Assembly (NCBI GenBank): GCA_946811695.1
Contig: OX328127.1
Location: 42,658,896 to 42,722,895, forward strand
Length of the DNA stretch: 64,000 nucleotides
Reading direction: 5' to 3'
Origin: Gonocerus acuteangulatus
Lineage: Eukaryota; Arthropoda; Insecta; Hemiptera; Coreidae
The notes under the pieces were generated by a model. That model searched no databases. It had not been told where the DNA came from and saw only the letters and a program-made list of their open reading frames with translations. This document shows, one piece after another, positions 33,400 to 46,439 of the stretch (the stretch's first letter is position 1; each line of letters opens with the position of its first letter). The position numbers and the translations under genes were made by a program.

Positions 33400-35600
33400 A
33401 AATCCTCGTTACTTTCGTTTAACATTCTGCTGGGAAAGAAGTGTTTTTGATTCTCTCACTAAAAGAGAAGGGAGAGAGGAACTCACTAAAAATCTATCTT
33501 TTTAAAACTCATCATCACCATGACACAATTAAAATTCTTGACCACTTGATAAAGGAAAATCCAGAAAAAAATATGTTGTACCTTGGCAGAATAAATTCTT
33601 TAAAAGAAGAAATAAATTGCTCTGAAACACACATAGCTATTTAATTCTCAATAGATTTAATATTTATCTTAAAATCTATTGGGAATAAAATAGCAATAAA
33701 TAGATTTAATGTCTGTAATTAAAGGAAAAATTAAAATTGAGCATGATACAATTTCTTGATGCTAAGTCAATTCAGAATTTTAGGACACCAGTTTATTTAT
33801 TGTTAAACTATCAGTTATGTGCACTCAATGTTCCATTGAACTATATAATGTGTGCGTGATAACGAATATCACGTTATTTTACTACAATCTTCAATAAATT
33901 TTCTATTTTATTTTTATGCTAAGGTTAATAGCACCATTGTCTCTACCATTAGTAAGGATATTGGTAGTAAATAACTTCAAAAATACAAAGAAAGATTAAA
34001 AAAAAACACATTCCGATGAGAACCAAAACTTGTAGAATTTTATGACAACAGTTTTTCCCCCTATTGTTTAATAAAACGTGAAATGCTACAAATTTAATTT
34101 ATGAAATAAAGTACCTTTCTGCAGCGGTGAATCTCTCTCTCCAAGAGTCCCTTCTACCAGGCAAGTACAGCATCCCGATGTGCAGTATGCTAGTTCTTGT
34201 TTTTCGAAAAACTGCCTCGTGTTTTTTCCAGGATCATGTTTGGTTTTCCATCTAAATTTATTGGCTGATATTCTTGCCATTACTTCCACTATGAAGCAGC
34301 CGAATTTTAGGCTCGGGATGACCCTTCATAAAAAAATAACATCCTGGTTCCTTTGTTATTTTTTTTTTTTTTTTTTATGAAATTTGTAGTATGAGTTGAA
34401 AGAACACAACTTTCATTTCAGAAACAGAATGGGGTGACATTCAATTCAATATTTAGATATTTGGTTCATATATTTTATTCTTCTGAGGTAGATGTCATTT
34501 TTCTCAAAGCTTTTTTCACATTGTTACTAAATGGACTTTCAAGTGACTTAGTTGTTTTTTTTTTGTCAGTTAAATTAAAATTAAGCCCTAGTCAGCAGGT
34601 GGTTTCTTTATCAAAGGTTTTGTTTTATTTTTGAGAGTCTTATTGAATGGTGGTTCAAAACTAATCAAATCACCCTTCTTCACAATTCTTTCATGATTTT
34701 TCTCAAAATGTGTTTAAAATAACATGTGTTATAAGTCACACTCAGCCTCTGTCTTATGAATTTTAATTGTTTGAGCTGATAAAAATAAGCATTCAACATT
34801 AATGAAAAATGGTAACGAAAAAGCAGGAATTTTCGGGTGTAAAGTTATAATAGTAGAGTAGACTAAATCCCCAGTGCTCCCAGCCCCATTATTTCCTATA
34901 TACGTTTCTGCTACCAATGTAAGCACAGAAGGAAAAACAATTTGGAGTTACATTACAAATGTTTGAGGAGCAACAACTGAAGTAGTTTGAATATTGCAGT
35001 AGAAATTTAGATAAGAAAAAGTCACTTATTTAAATGAAGCAATGAGAAAAAATATAAATAAGTAAAACAGTACTCCAATAGTTGTAGGAAGTGCAGGTTA
35101 GTGAAACTTTTTGAGGCAACGGCATATTCAGTTTACCAAAATTTTCAGTTATTCATTATTCTTTTACAAGTTAAATATTTTCAGCTTAACCCTCGATGAG
35201 TATTTTCACTGAAAATGTTAGAACTTAGAAGAAAAAATAATTGGCAATAGAATGTCAAAGAGTTTTCAACTCTTTAACTAAGAACTTCCTTTATAATACC
35301 AAAGTATAAAAACCAGATAGAAATTATTATTTAAATAATTGCTGTGACAAAAAGAAAGTAAAACCCAAAAAATATCACTCCTTCATTTTTTATCCAAGCA
35401 ATTATTCATAACATAAGAAATAATAATTACAGGAGTATAAAAAGTTAAATCAGAAAAAGTATTTAAAAAAAAAGTTCGATAAGCAGCAACTGAGCATATT
35501 TCATTTAATTGTTATGCCTGGTGTGATTTTTAATCCTTAGGACAGAACATAGTGATATATATTTTGATACCACCAAACTTGGGCTTACTTTAGTGCTTTA
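33400..35600. other. Intergenic, no recognised gene
   Basis: Short open frames here (for example minus strand 34289-34086, plus strand 33441-33644) have no family signature or repeated occurrence. A minus-strand AG...GT interval around 34120-34300 could mimic an exon but cannot be supported. Confidence 0.45.
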
Positions 35601-35613
35601 GTTTATAATGTAT

Positions 35614-35812
35614 TGGAGGCCTGGTGGGCATGAATATTAAGGCGTGATCACTTAATACTCCGTGCCAAGGGCTGTGGGTTCGATTCCCACTAAGGGCGGT
35701 GGCTTTTCTTTAGAAAAAAAAAAAGGCATCATGGCTAGAAAGACTGGTAACCTATAGATAACCCGCCCTAAAATTCTTAGTTAATAATAATGGACGTTAA
35801 AATTTAAATTAA
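35614..35812 (+). mobile_element. tRNA-derived SINE, family B
   Basis: The copy has head TGGAGGCCTGGTGGGCATGA, B-box GGGTTCGATTCCC, body GGTGGCTTTTCTTTAG, AACCTATAGATAACCC and tail ATGGACGTTAAAATTTAAAT. Part of the body between GGCATC and GGCTAGAAAG is shortened. Confidence 0.86.
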
Positions 35813-36149
35813 TTAATATATTAAATCATTTCCATTTTTGATGCCTCTGGCAGAAACATGATACAGCTAAAAGCATTTTTTTTTTTTTTTTTTCAAATAT
35901 GTAAAAGTCTAATACATAAAAGCTTAGAATAGAAACTTTATATTTTTCCTTCAATGGAACTAACCAAAACTTCAAGCACCGTTTTCCGCAACTCAGGTTG
36001 TCTTATCAAAATTTAGGCATAAACCAATTTGGTAGGAAATTTATTAGGCGTTCAAATGGCATGGCCCAGCCAGCAGAAGGTTCTCTGAGGTTGAGGTTGT
36101 GTTTTAAGTGCTCCTGAAGAGTTGTCAAGAAGACATGAAACATGTAGAG

Positions 36150-38660
36150 CGAAATAAAGGGTAATTAAAAATAATGTGTAATTAATGAAATTTGACCTTC
36201 TGCCACAGAAAATATGTTGTGAAATATGGGGTCACCATCTTATAATATAAAAAATTATAGAAAAAGGAACTTCAATTTTTCCATTCACAGCTAAGACAAA
36301 AATTAAATACTATTGACTCTTTTCTGACTAACCTGCTTTAACAGAAAATTTGCAAGTGACACCATAAATTTTGTGTGCATATACAGAATGTAAAATCAAT
36401 CCTTCTTATTTCTATCTTTTTGTAATCACATTAATAATACTATACTGAAAATAAACAATATTAAGACAATTTTTAAAGGTAAATAAAATCAGAAGAGGTT
36501 CGAATTATAATCCATAACATAAAATATTCTTTTTTAAATTGTATTTTTGTTATAAAAAATATGCACTATTTATACAATACATTGGACCTGTAATTTTAAT
36601 TATTCCATTTTTTAAAAAGCCAACAGGAATTTAGGAGCTGTATGCAGACAATGAATCCTGTGAATTTTTGAATTGGACTACACAATAATTAAATGCATTA
36701 TTTTAAGTACATAAGTTAGTAACTTTAGTTTGAATGTGACTTCCTTAGTTTATAAATACTGCCTAAAGTTTAAAATCTATAAACATGTGACATTATATCT
36801 ATGAGTATTATTGAATCTTAAATTAAAATGAGACAAATTACATATTAATTTCCTTTAATATACGTACATTTTTTAAATTATTTTAAAATATATATATAAA
36901 AAACAGAATGAGAAATTTAACTATATGAATATAAGTCACTAAACCATTAATGAGGTCTATGTTCCATACTTCAAAACAATGTTGAACACAACACAAAGAC
37001 AAATGTATCAGGTACTTTTCTGGTCTTTCAAATCATTCCATTACATTCATTTTCTTTTACAACCTTCCATAAACGCAAACTAGACATTATTATGGAAAAA
37101 CGACAAAAGGTGGTACCTTTTAATTTCAATCTTTATATACGCTCAAGCCAGTTAAACTATCAACTTCTTGTAAAAAAATTGTTTTAGTAAACATTAAATG
37201 AATTAAACAATAATAACAATTAGATCAGAGATAAATATTTATATTAAAATATGTATAATTACTTATTTAAATATAACTATTGCTACCAACACATAAACAA
37301 TAACAAAACAAACATATCACAAATCTGATTCAATAAGTTTTATAAATAATCAATATTATTGTTAACAAAACATTTTATAACAAACTCATTCTAATAATCT
37401 TTTAAAAACCGTTAGTCGATTGTCCTTAAAATATTTCCTAAAATTTAAGATGAATATTAATTAAATGCATTTTAATTTCCAAATTAGTGGTGTTTTTTTT
37501 AGAATCTTGATAATATAGTGTTATGTGATGTGTCATTGATAATTCATGAGTTTTTTTGATAATTCATTATTAAATTAAAATATTTAAAAAAATCGCATGT
37601 ATAAAAATAAATTATTTACGAGGACCATCTACATGCCTAATTAAGCATAGCAATTAAATTAATTAGTTATAATTAATTTGATCGATAAAACTTGATATTC
37701 AAGTTATGAAACAACACATTGAGATTGACAAAGTTTATGAAATAAAACTATCAAAAGAAATGAAATAGCAATTCATGCTAAATTAATAGAAAAAAAAATA
37801 TTCCTATTAATTCTTGAACTTCAGAAGGCATAAATAGAGCATGGAAGTTTATTTTTGTACTAACCCCGAATTTTAAGATCAAATCGCTTTTGATAGGTGA
37901 AAATTAGCATTAATTTTAAAATAAATTTATATTAGTTCATTTAAAATATAAAAATATTATATTAAAATGTGAAAAAAATGAATGAATTACATACATCCTT
38001 GACAAAAGCAAGAAAATTATAATATTTATCCTTCTAGTATATTCAGTGTTATAGTGTAAAATAATTGAGAAATAAATCAAGTTTTTATCCCCTTAAAATG
38101 ACATTAAATGTTAAAATTTAAATTATGCAAACATAGAAAAATAATATATAAATATTATAAATTTATTGTGATGTATTATATGATCCAGCCTAAAAGGCAA
38201 AAAGTTATTTCATTAAAAAATATAATGCTACAAATCTACAAACACCTTAATGAGATTATATATCAATACTAGTGATGTTCAATGAGGATTCACAAACTTA
38301 TAAACTATTAAATTTATAATGATATTCACAGCAATATAAAAATTTCCTCATTTAAGCTGAAATATATATATACGATTTGTTAGGTTAAGTGCTAACAGTT
38401 ATAAAGACTTTGCACGTTACATTTACTTGTTTCAATAAACAAGTAGGAATATAAATAAGATTTCGTATATTTTTTTAAAAAAAAGATGTTAATGATATTC
38501 TTCAAATTAAAAGTAAAATACAATATATTGAGAAATCAAATTTCCAATCTATTAGAAATAGATATACCTTTTGTTGATAATGAAACGTTAATGCCGGAAA
38601 TGTGTACAATAAATACACAGAGACGCACAAAGCGAGGGAATACAAGGCTACAATTGGTGA
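36150..38660. other. AT-rich intergenic sequence downstream of the right-hand gene
   Basis: No SINE, TIR or coding signature is recognised. On the minus strand this follows the stop codon at 38678, so its right part should include the 3' untranslated region. A TTTATT at about 38162 would give an AATAAA on the transcript, but nothing singles it out as the real signal. Confidence 0.45.
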
Positions 38661-38677
38661 ACAGTTGGCCAGCAGTA

Positions 38678-41600
38678 CTACCTTGTGGCAGGTGAAGGAC
38701 GACACAGAGCAACAGCTGATTGGACTGCATCAGCTATACTCTCATACACTGGAACCCCAGATCGAGAAGCTAGGTCAGTCAAGTAGACTCGGCCTCGGTT
38801 GTAGTCCTTCACTGCAACCTTAGAGAGCTAGGAGAAAAAAAATAAAAATTTGAAAAACAAATATTTGACAATATGTTTTTTGATTGAAAATATATTAAAA
38901 CAAAAATTGAATCTGCAAAGGAAATACAATTTAATAATAAATTACAAAATAAAATTACTACCTTCTCGTCTCCTATGACAGCATTTTCAGGAAGGTGCTG
39001 AATACAGAGAACAATATTTTTACGGCAGCCAATGAAATAGGAAGCCTGAAAATAACAATCATTTATTAATTTATAAATAAAGTATAAAAAGAAAGATTTA
39101 TTATTATTAGCTCCCTAAGGTTGCAAGATGAAGAGGTTTATTGTATTCTTAACTAATAAATAATTGGATGACCCTCTTATATTATTTGTATTTAATTTTT
39201 TCTTTTCTTTTTTTTATGGACACATTTTGGATATTTTTATACATTTTCAGGATTAATCATGATCTAAAAAGAACACAATATTAAACTCAACAATTCTGTT
39301 GTGTATTAATTTATTTAATATTAATGTATTATACAAAACCTTTTCTTTACTATTTTATATTGTTTCCTGAAAAAATCATATTTTATAGTTTCAACCCAAT
39401 AATGAGTATTCAAAGTATTGAATAATGAATATTGAAAGCATTATTAAAAATAGAATATTTCAATTTTTAGCAAACAATATTACTACCTAATAAGGCTCTA
39501 AAGCAGGTACTACTTTCTACTGGAAGTTAAATTTATTATAGCCTGTTCAGACGGAAAAGTTTGATTCCGCATGTGCAAAATTTTGATGGAAATATTCACG
39601 ACGGTTCCACCATTTGCAAACTCCCATTTCAAGAAACAATAAAATACGTGAAACATAATAAAAACTGATTAAGACTAGGGAAGGCTTTGAGAGGTCTAAC
39701 AAAGGAAATAGTGTCTAATATTTAACATTACTTACAGACTAAAACGTTTTAAACCTCCTCATGATAAGGTTATAAAAGAGAGAATTTTTACCACCAATTT
39801 CTTGCATGGGGAATATAGGCCACACCCTTTTCCCTCCAACTAAACCATCTATTTGAACAGGATATAGATTATGTTGTTTTTAGTCTTAGCTTTGGCTAAG
39901 TATTGATAAATATGAAACACTATCTCCCTTGCCCGACCTCTCAAAGCCTTTCTGGTCCTAAACGAGGTGTAATCAGTTTTTATATAGTTTAAAGTAGCGT
40001 GTTGTTCATTGTAATGAGAATGCAAATGGCGGAACCAACGGGAATATTTCCCTCAGAATTACGCACATGCGGGAATAGAACTATTCCATCTAAATGAACG
40101 GGGCTATAACTTCCAGCAGGATTAATTCACATTATTGCATAGATCATGAGTGAACATATATATTCCTTCAATGCTCCCGAATATTGAAATAAAATCTGGA
40201 ATCACTTCATTTTTATAAACATTCTCTTGGCACCCAGATGGTAGAGGAATCACCCTTCTAAATATCAAAGAAAATTACTTTAACAACAAGCTATTAAAAA
40301 GAAAAGTAACTTACCAAAGCCATAGTTTCAAGCCCTCGAGTTCTGTTAGTTATAACAAAAAGAAGAACTTTACTATTCTCCATTGCAATAACCTCTTTCT
40401 CAGTAGCACGGCTATTCTTCACAGAACCACAAGAAGCAAATATGAATTTCAATCTGCTCTCTCTGCAATTAAAAAAAAAAGTTAGAACTTGAAATATTGA
40501 AAGATTGGGCCTCCCAAAAAAAGAATTGCCTGCATTAACCTTTGACAGCTTTGCAGCAGTTATGATCAAAAAATATTTTAGTATTGTCTACTCGATCTAA
40601 ATCTTACTGTATATATCTAAATAGAATTTTCATAAATTTCTACATTTATGTTAAAATGGACTCTTGAAACACAACTAAATTTGAAACTCTTGTATTACGT
40701 TAATCAGAAAATGGGTTCCATAATACTAATTGTGTTAGCCAAATGACCAAAAAAAGTTGACATTTGGGAAGTTTGATTATATTTTAAGGTAAAACGTTTT
40801 AAGGTAACAACTCCACCTTCTACAAACTACACTTTCATAAATAAAATTATTTTCATTTGAGTTTTAGAAAATAATTGATTTTTATATAATTCAAATTTTA
40901 AAGAGAAAACAGGCATGAAGTGGAGCAAAAGAATGTATGAAAAACTGAAAGATAATGTATTCAATCCATTCCTGAGGAAAATTTAGAATAACCACCGTGT
41001 GTACAAATATTATAGATAGAATATACTATATTTTATGGAATCCATCAGAATTATAATCATGAGTAGTATATCAATCAAATTTAGTAAGTAAAGCTTCCTA
41101 CTATATTAAAAAAAAAAAAAAAAAAAATGCAATTCCAAACTTCATAAAACCCAGCTTCAATGGTAGAAAAAAAATGTTATGGGGGAAAATTGTTTTAGGA
41201 GGTAAGGCTCAAGGATTCCCCCAAGTAGTCCATATGAATTCTGACATTATGAGTATAAATATGTCATATTAAGATGAAGATAATCAGGGGTCAGTCTTAA
41301 TAGTTAAAATAAAATTACGTTTTTAAGAAAAAACGAGTTCACATTTATGCCAATGTTTCAACCCTTCCGAGGAGAAGAAGAACTGATCCCATTAGAAGTT
41401 GCTACATCACTCTCCACTGTCAACGATCTCTTCTGATAAAACTACCATTAGTCTTGATGAATTCAAATTAAATCATAAAAAAAGAATTGAAGTAGTCATA
41501 AATTAAGAGAAAGCTGAGCAATGGATACAGCTTAAATATATTTTAGAAACAATTATTTCATGACTTGCTGCTTTCATATCCCCCCCTTCTGGTTTCCAAA

Positions 41601-43038
41601 GAAAAAGTAATAGCAGAATACAAAATTTTGTCCAAAAGTTTTTTTTGGCTTTTCCCCTACTCTTTCAACTTAACATAACTCCCTCTCACCAATCCTCGAA
41701 CCCTGAACAAAGAGGGAATCTACCTTCTTTTCCTGTAGTTATGCACAAGATCAGAATCAAATGACATCGCCTACATCTCTAAAATGTGGATAAAATCAGG
41801 GTGCCTGCTCCCATAAATTAAAAGAAACCATAACATTTACAAGACAAAGCATTTGTACATTTCCCAGAGTTTTAATATATCACAATTCCACGAAATTGTT
41901 TTTTGCTTATACACAAATTCTTGATTTTAAATATGTGCAATTCTTGAAAAACAGAGACAATTTTATGAAATATTTTAATATATGTTTCTTAATTGGTCAT
42001 TTACTGAAATGCAAAACATACTAAACACCTTAGAGAAGAAATGTCTGGAGAGGTTATTCTTGAATTTATATACTTTTTATAACACCAAAACATTTTTTTT
42101 GAAAATTTACCATAAATATACTAAGCTTATTACCTGAGAAGAGGAAGTGCAATCAAGTCTTTCCATTCATTATCAAAACATGATCCACCAATGTACATGT
42201 CATAAATCGAAAGTACACCATTGCAGCAAAATCTGTACACTAAAAAATTATGAACGTTATAGAGTATATTTTTTATTAATAAAAAGAATATAAAAAATAT
42301 GTACAATAAATAGCTTCTGAATACAGTTTTAACTAGTTTTGTTTTATTATAGCATTTTCCACATTGATTTGATAACTATATTAATTAAATATCATGTCCA
42401 GGAAATAGGCAGTAATCACATAAATTGAGGATAAGAATGCTTATTACTCATCTTATACAAGAAATTTAATAAAAAAATGGAGATTTAAGCTTCTTAAAAT
42501 GGAAATGTTTTAAAGGCAGTAATATAATAAACAAGAAGATGCAAAATACTTACTATCTGAAGTACCATTCTGCAACTTTCCATCACATAACTTCTCGAAA
42601 TTAATTTTAATGCCTTCAGTAGTTTCAGCTAAAAAAAAAAAAAAATAATAATAATAATAATAAAAATAAATAAATGCAAATATATAGCACTTCTCATTAA
42701 ATGAATTGTGCAATTACCATGATCATAATGTATTATTCCCTCCAACCAAAATTGAATTTAATTAAATAAACGGAAAATTAATGAGCCAATTGTTGATCTT
42801 AGATAACTTGTAAACGTTTTCTAAAAATATATACATCATCTTCAGCAAAACATAATTAGATAAAGAAAAATATTACTTACTTATTTGTAAGATATAAACT
42901 ATGTTATTAAAAACTCTCACACATCTTCTACAACTAATTTTATTAAAATATCATAACACAAGATATAATTAATAAAAAAGCTGTAATAAAGGAAAGAAAA
43001 AATATCAAATGTTATAAACTATTCATTTCAAGAAGATA

Positions 43039-43071
<33 letters not shown>

Positions 43072-44753
43072 AGGTTACACCAGATTAGAAAAAAAAAAAA
43101 ATTATATATTGCAAGTTAATTTTTTTATTATTTTAAAAATATTTAAAACTTGTAGTTTATAAACTACTTTTTTAAACCTGTTTACAAGATATTTCAAGAT
43201 CTGCTCAAACAATATTTGTTAAAATTGACAACACATACCGTCATTTGGGGTGAGTTCGGACACATTTTCGAGGTTTTCTCGTAATTTACAAAAGACAAAA
43301 TTTTTGTAAAAATCTGGAAAAATTAATTTATGAACCCTTAACATTGCTCTATCTAACAGTGTATTTTGTTTTTTGAATATCTCAAAAATTTTCAATTTTA
43401 TTAATAGCTAAAATGTGTCCGAACTCACCCCTACGTGTGGGGTGAGTTCGGACAGCCTTTCATTTCTGTAGAAATCTTGACTTAACCTATAGTTGGAGTG
43501 AGCTTGGTCATAATTGACGATATTCTCAAGAGGAATAATTTCTATAATATTTTTTAGATTAACAAAATATTCTTTAACTTTTTCCTTATCAACTTCTGCT
43601 CTACACCTTTTAATGCTTTGTGTAAGGCATTAATGGCTGATTCCTTTTCATAACGCCGTAAAACCATTCCAGTCTGGGCTTGTCTTAAAATCCTGCGAAT
43701 TTTTTCCTGACCTATCCAAATATGTTTTTACGATTTAGCGAAAATCTTAATCGAGTTAATTTTTTAATTTTTTTTTCTTTTTGACTCAATTTTGTTTGGC
43801 CACCACATTTTTTTGGTGTGCATTCCTCTAACTTTATCATTTAAAGTCGATTTAGGTATGTTCTTGTACAACAAAATACCTAAATCGATCCGCTGCTTCT
43901 CACAGAGTCTTCTTCTTGGTTTTGACATCGTCAATCACATTTTCCAAAGCCTCTTTGGAATAAATACTGATTTCCTTTAAGCCAAGAGGATACGGGTATA
44001 ATTGATGCATGTCCGAACTCACCCCACGGTATGCGAGTTTTTTACTTAAAGAAGAAATAAAGGCTTTTGAGCCAAAAAAATAAATATATTTATATATGTC
44101 TCAATAGACAACATATAAACCTACTATACAATATGAAAAATTAGGTTTTAATTACTTCCAGAGCCTCTACACAGACGTTTGTTTCTAGCATTTCGAAAAT
44201 CATGGAAATTACAACTCCCATTAAAATATTCGTTACTCACTTCAAAGTGTTCTCACGGCGATTTCGGCTTAACTACATGGGAAAAATGTAATATCGATCG
44301 TATTTGTCAAGCCAATTATGTCCCTAATGAAAAAACTTGCTCCAGGTCACGTGATTTCCTGCGCCATGCACTATTGTCCGAACTCGTACTACCTGTCCGA
44401 ACTCACCCCAAACGACGGTATTCATTATGATATGTAAGGCATAAAGTAGGGAACAATTTTTAAATATTTGTTTGTAGAAATGACAGCAGAGGTAAAAAAA
44501 AGTCCGACTCGCAGGAACTGCCTCATCTTAGCGCGGTTCCGTTCTTATCCCTAGTCTAATTTCGAAAGATTAAAATAGAAGCAGTTATTATTTTGTTGAG
44601 AGGAGATCGTTGACCGTTGATGATGCAAGGTAGGGATTGTCCGGGTTCGGTCACTGCTACTTAATAATACATACCCCATATGTGTATGTATGTGGGCATA
44701 TATATGTACATATGTGTGCGTGTATATGTGTATGTGTATATGCATATATATAT

Positions 44754-44798
<45 letters not shown>

Positions 44799-44971
44799 GG
44801 CGCATCTACATCAAGGTCATTAGCGCCGACATCCAGGGTGCAGCGAGGAATTTTACCAGCGAGCCGTGGGTTGATAAAATTCCTGCCGGAGGTTGGGAAT
44901 CGAACCCACCATCTCCCGCTTATGAATCCAAGGCGCTAGCCATTAGACCACGGGAGACCCCTATATATATA

Positions 44972-45037
<66 letters not shown>

Positions 45038-46382
45038 GTTAGGTATATTTACATAGATATGTGCATATATTAGTGTTAAATATGTCCTACTTGTATTTAC
45101 AGCCCTGATGAAGGCTTGAAGTTCAAGCCGAAACGTCGGCACAATAAAACCATTTTTACGATAAAAGTAGCAGTGACCAACCCCTTATTGTTTTGGTTCC
45201 AACAGTCTTGAAAGGTAGGATTTACAATCTTACCTGGAAGGGTCGGCATCACTAGAAACATTCCCGCTAGTTACAAGGTCTTGGAATCTTGGAACTCTAT
45301 ATTTCTAACAATAAATTGTTTTTGTTATTTTACTAAACCTGTTTTATTTTCGAATACATTATCCAACTATAAGCAATTAAAAAATAACAAGGAATAAAAA
45401 ACAGACAAAAAGAACAGTTCGAATAAGCGAAATCAATTACTTTAAAGCTTTAAGCTCTTATTTCTCCGATTGTCATCGCCTAATCAAAACTTTCATTAGA
45501 ACCTTTTATGTAGAGCATTTAATAAGCTTTCTAATGGTATTCTTCCGTTTACCAAGATTTTCAACCGTTTTCGAGATATTAATGAAAGTTCCCAAAATTT
45601 ACATTATTTCTAGCAACAGAAAATTGGTCTCATTTTTCATATCCTGTTTTACACACAAAATTTTCCCAACATAAGAAATTACAAAAAGAAAAAGCAATAA
45701 AAAACAAAGGGAAAGAGACAAAAATTACAAAAAGAACGACAAAAACCCGTTCTTAAGAACAAAACAGACGTATTTGAAGTTTTAAGCACTTATTTCTCTG
45801 ATTGACATAACCTAATCAAAAATAGTTTTAGAATATATTTTGTAGAGAATTTAGAAAGCTTTCAAATAGTTTCTATCCACTTACCACGATTTCCCAACCG
45901 TGTTCGAGATATTAATGAAAGTATACGAAGTTCCCAAAACTTTTCTTGTCTGTTCATAAAATATTTTATTCTAACCCTTCCTTAACTCCAAACGTAACAA
46001 AACTTTCAACATATTAGTTTTAATGAAAGTAGAACATGCAGATAATGTTTCAACTGAATCCTGTAATTCTAAGTACCCAAACCAAAAACGGTATTCAAAA
46101 ATTATTTTTTCAATTTTCTCGAAAACGGTTAAAGCTATCGCCTTGAAAATGGTTCCATTCGTTTTCCTAGCCCAAGAAGCCTATAAAAAGAGTACTTACA
46201 AGCTTATGAACTCAAAAACGTAAGCGTTACGATTTTTTTTGCGCGAATTTCGCCCCAAATGCCATCTTCCAGTGGGCGGATTTTGCTGGTTAACGAACTT
46301 GACCTTTCAAATTGGACGACGGATTTTTGTACCAAATTTCATCAAAATCGGACCATTCGTCTTCTATCTAGAGAGCGAACAG

Positions 46383-46439
<57 letters not shown>

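Larger units (their letters stand above)
44585..45195 (+). mobile_element. Penelope-type terminal unit with hammerhead motif, inserted in the repeat
   Basis: Imperfect 11-bp direct repeats TTATTATTTTG (44585-44595) and TTATTGTTTTG (45185-45195) flank the insert. Near its ends lie perfect 12-bp inverted repeats GGTCACTGCTAC (44649-44660) and GTAGCAGTGACC (45167-45178). A hammerhead motif (45102-45140) precedes the right end. A minus-strand SINE A and TA-rich arrays are nested inside. There is no protein, so this is a terminal repeat fragment. Confidence 0.68.

Noticed and set aside
34086..34300. Possible minus-strand exon with Cys-rich CTSGCCTCLVEG
   Set aside because: Lies outside both gene models, has no family match I recognise and no phase-compatible neighbours.
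44551..44939. Open frames rich in Ile/Tyr/His and poly-Lys or poly-Phe
   Set aside because: They are translations of TA/GT repeats and a SINE poly(A).
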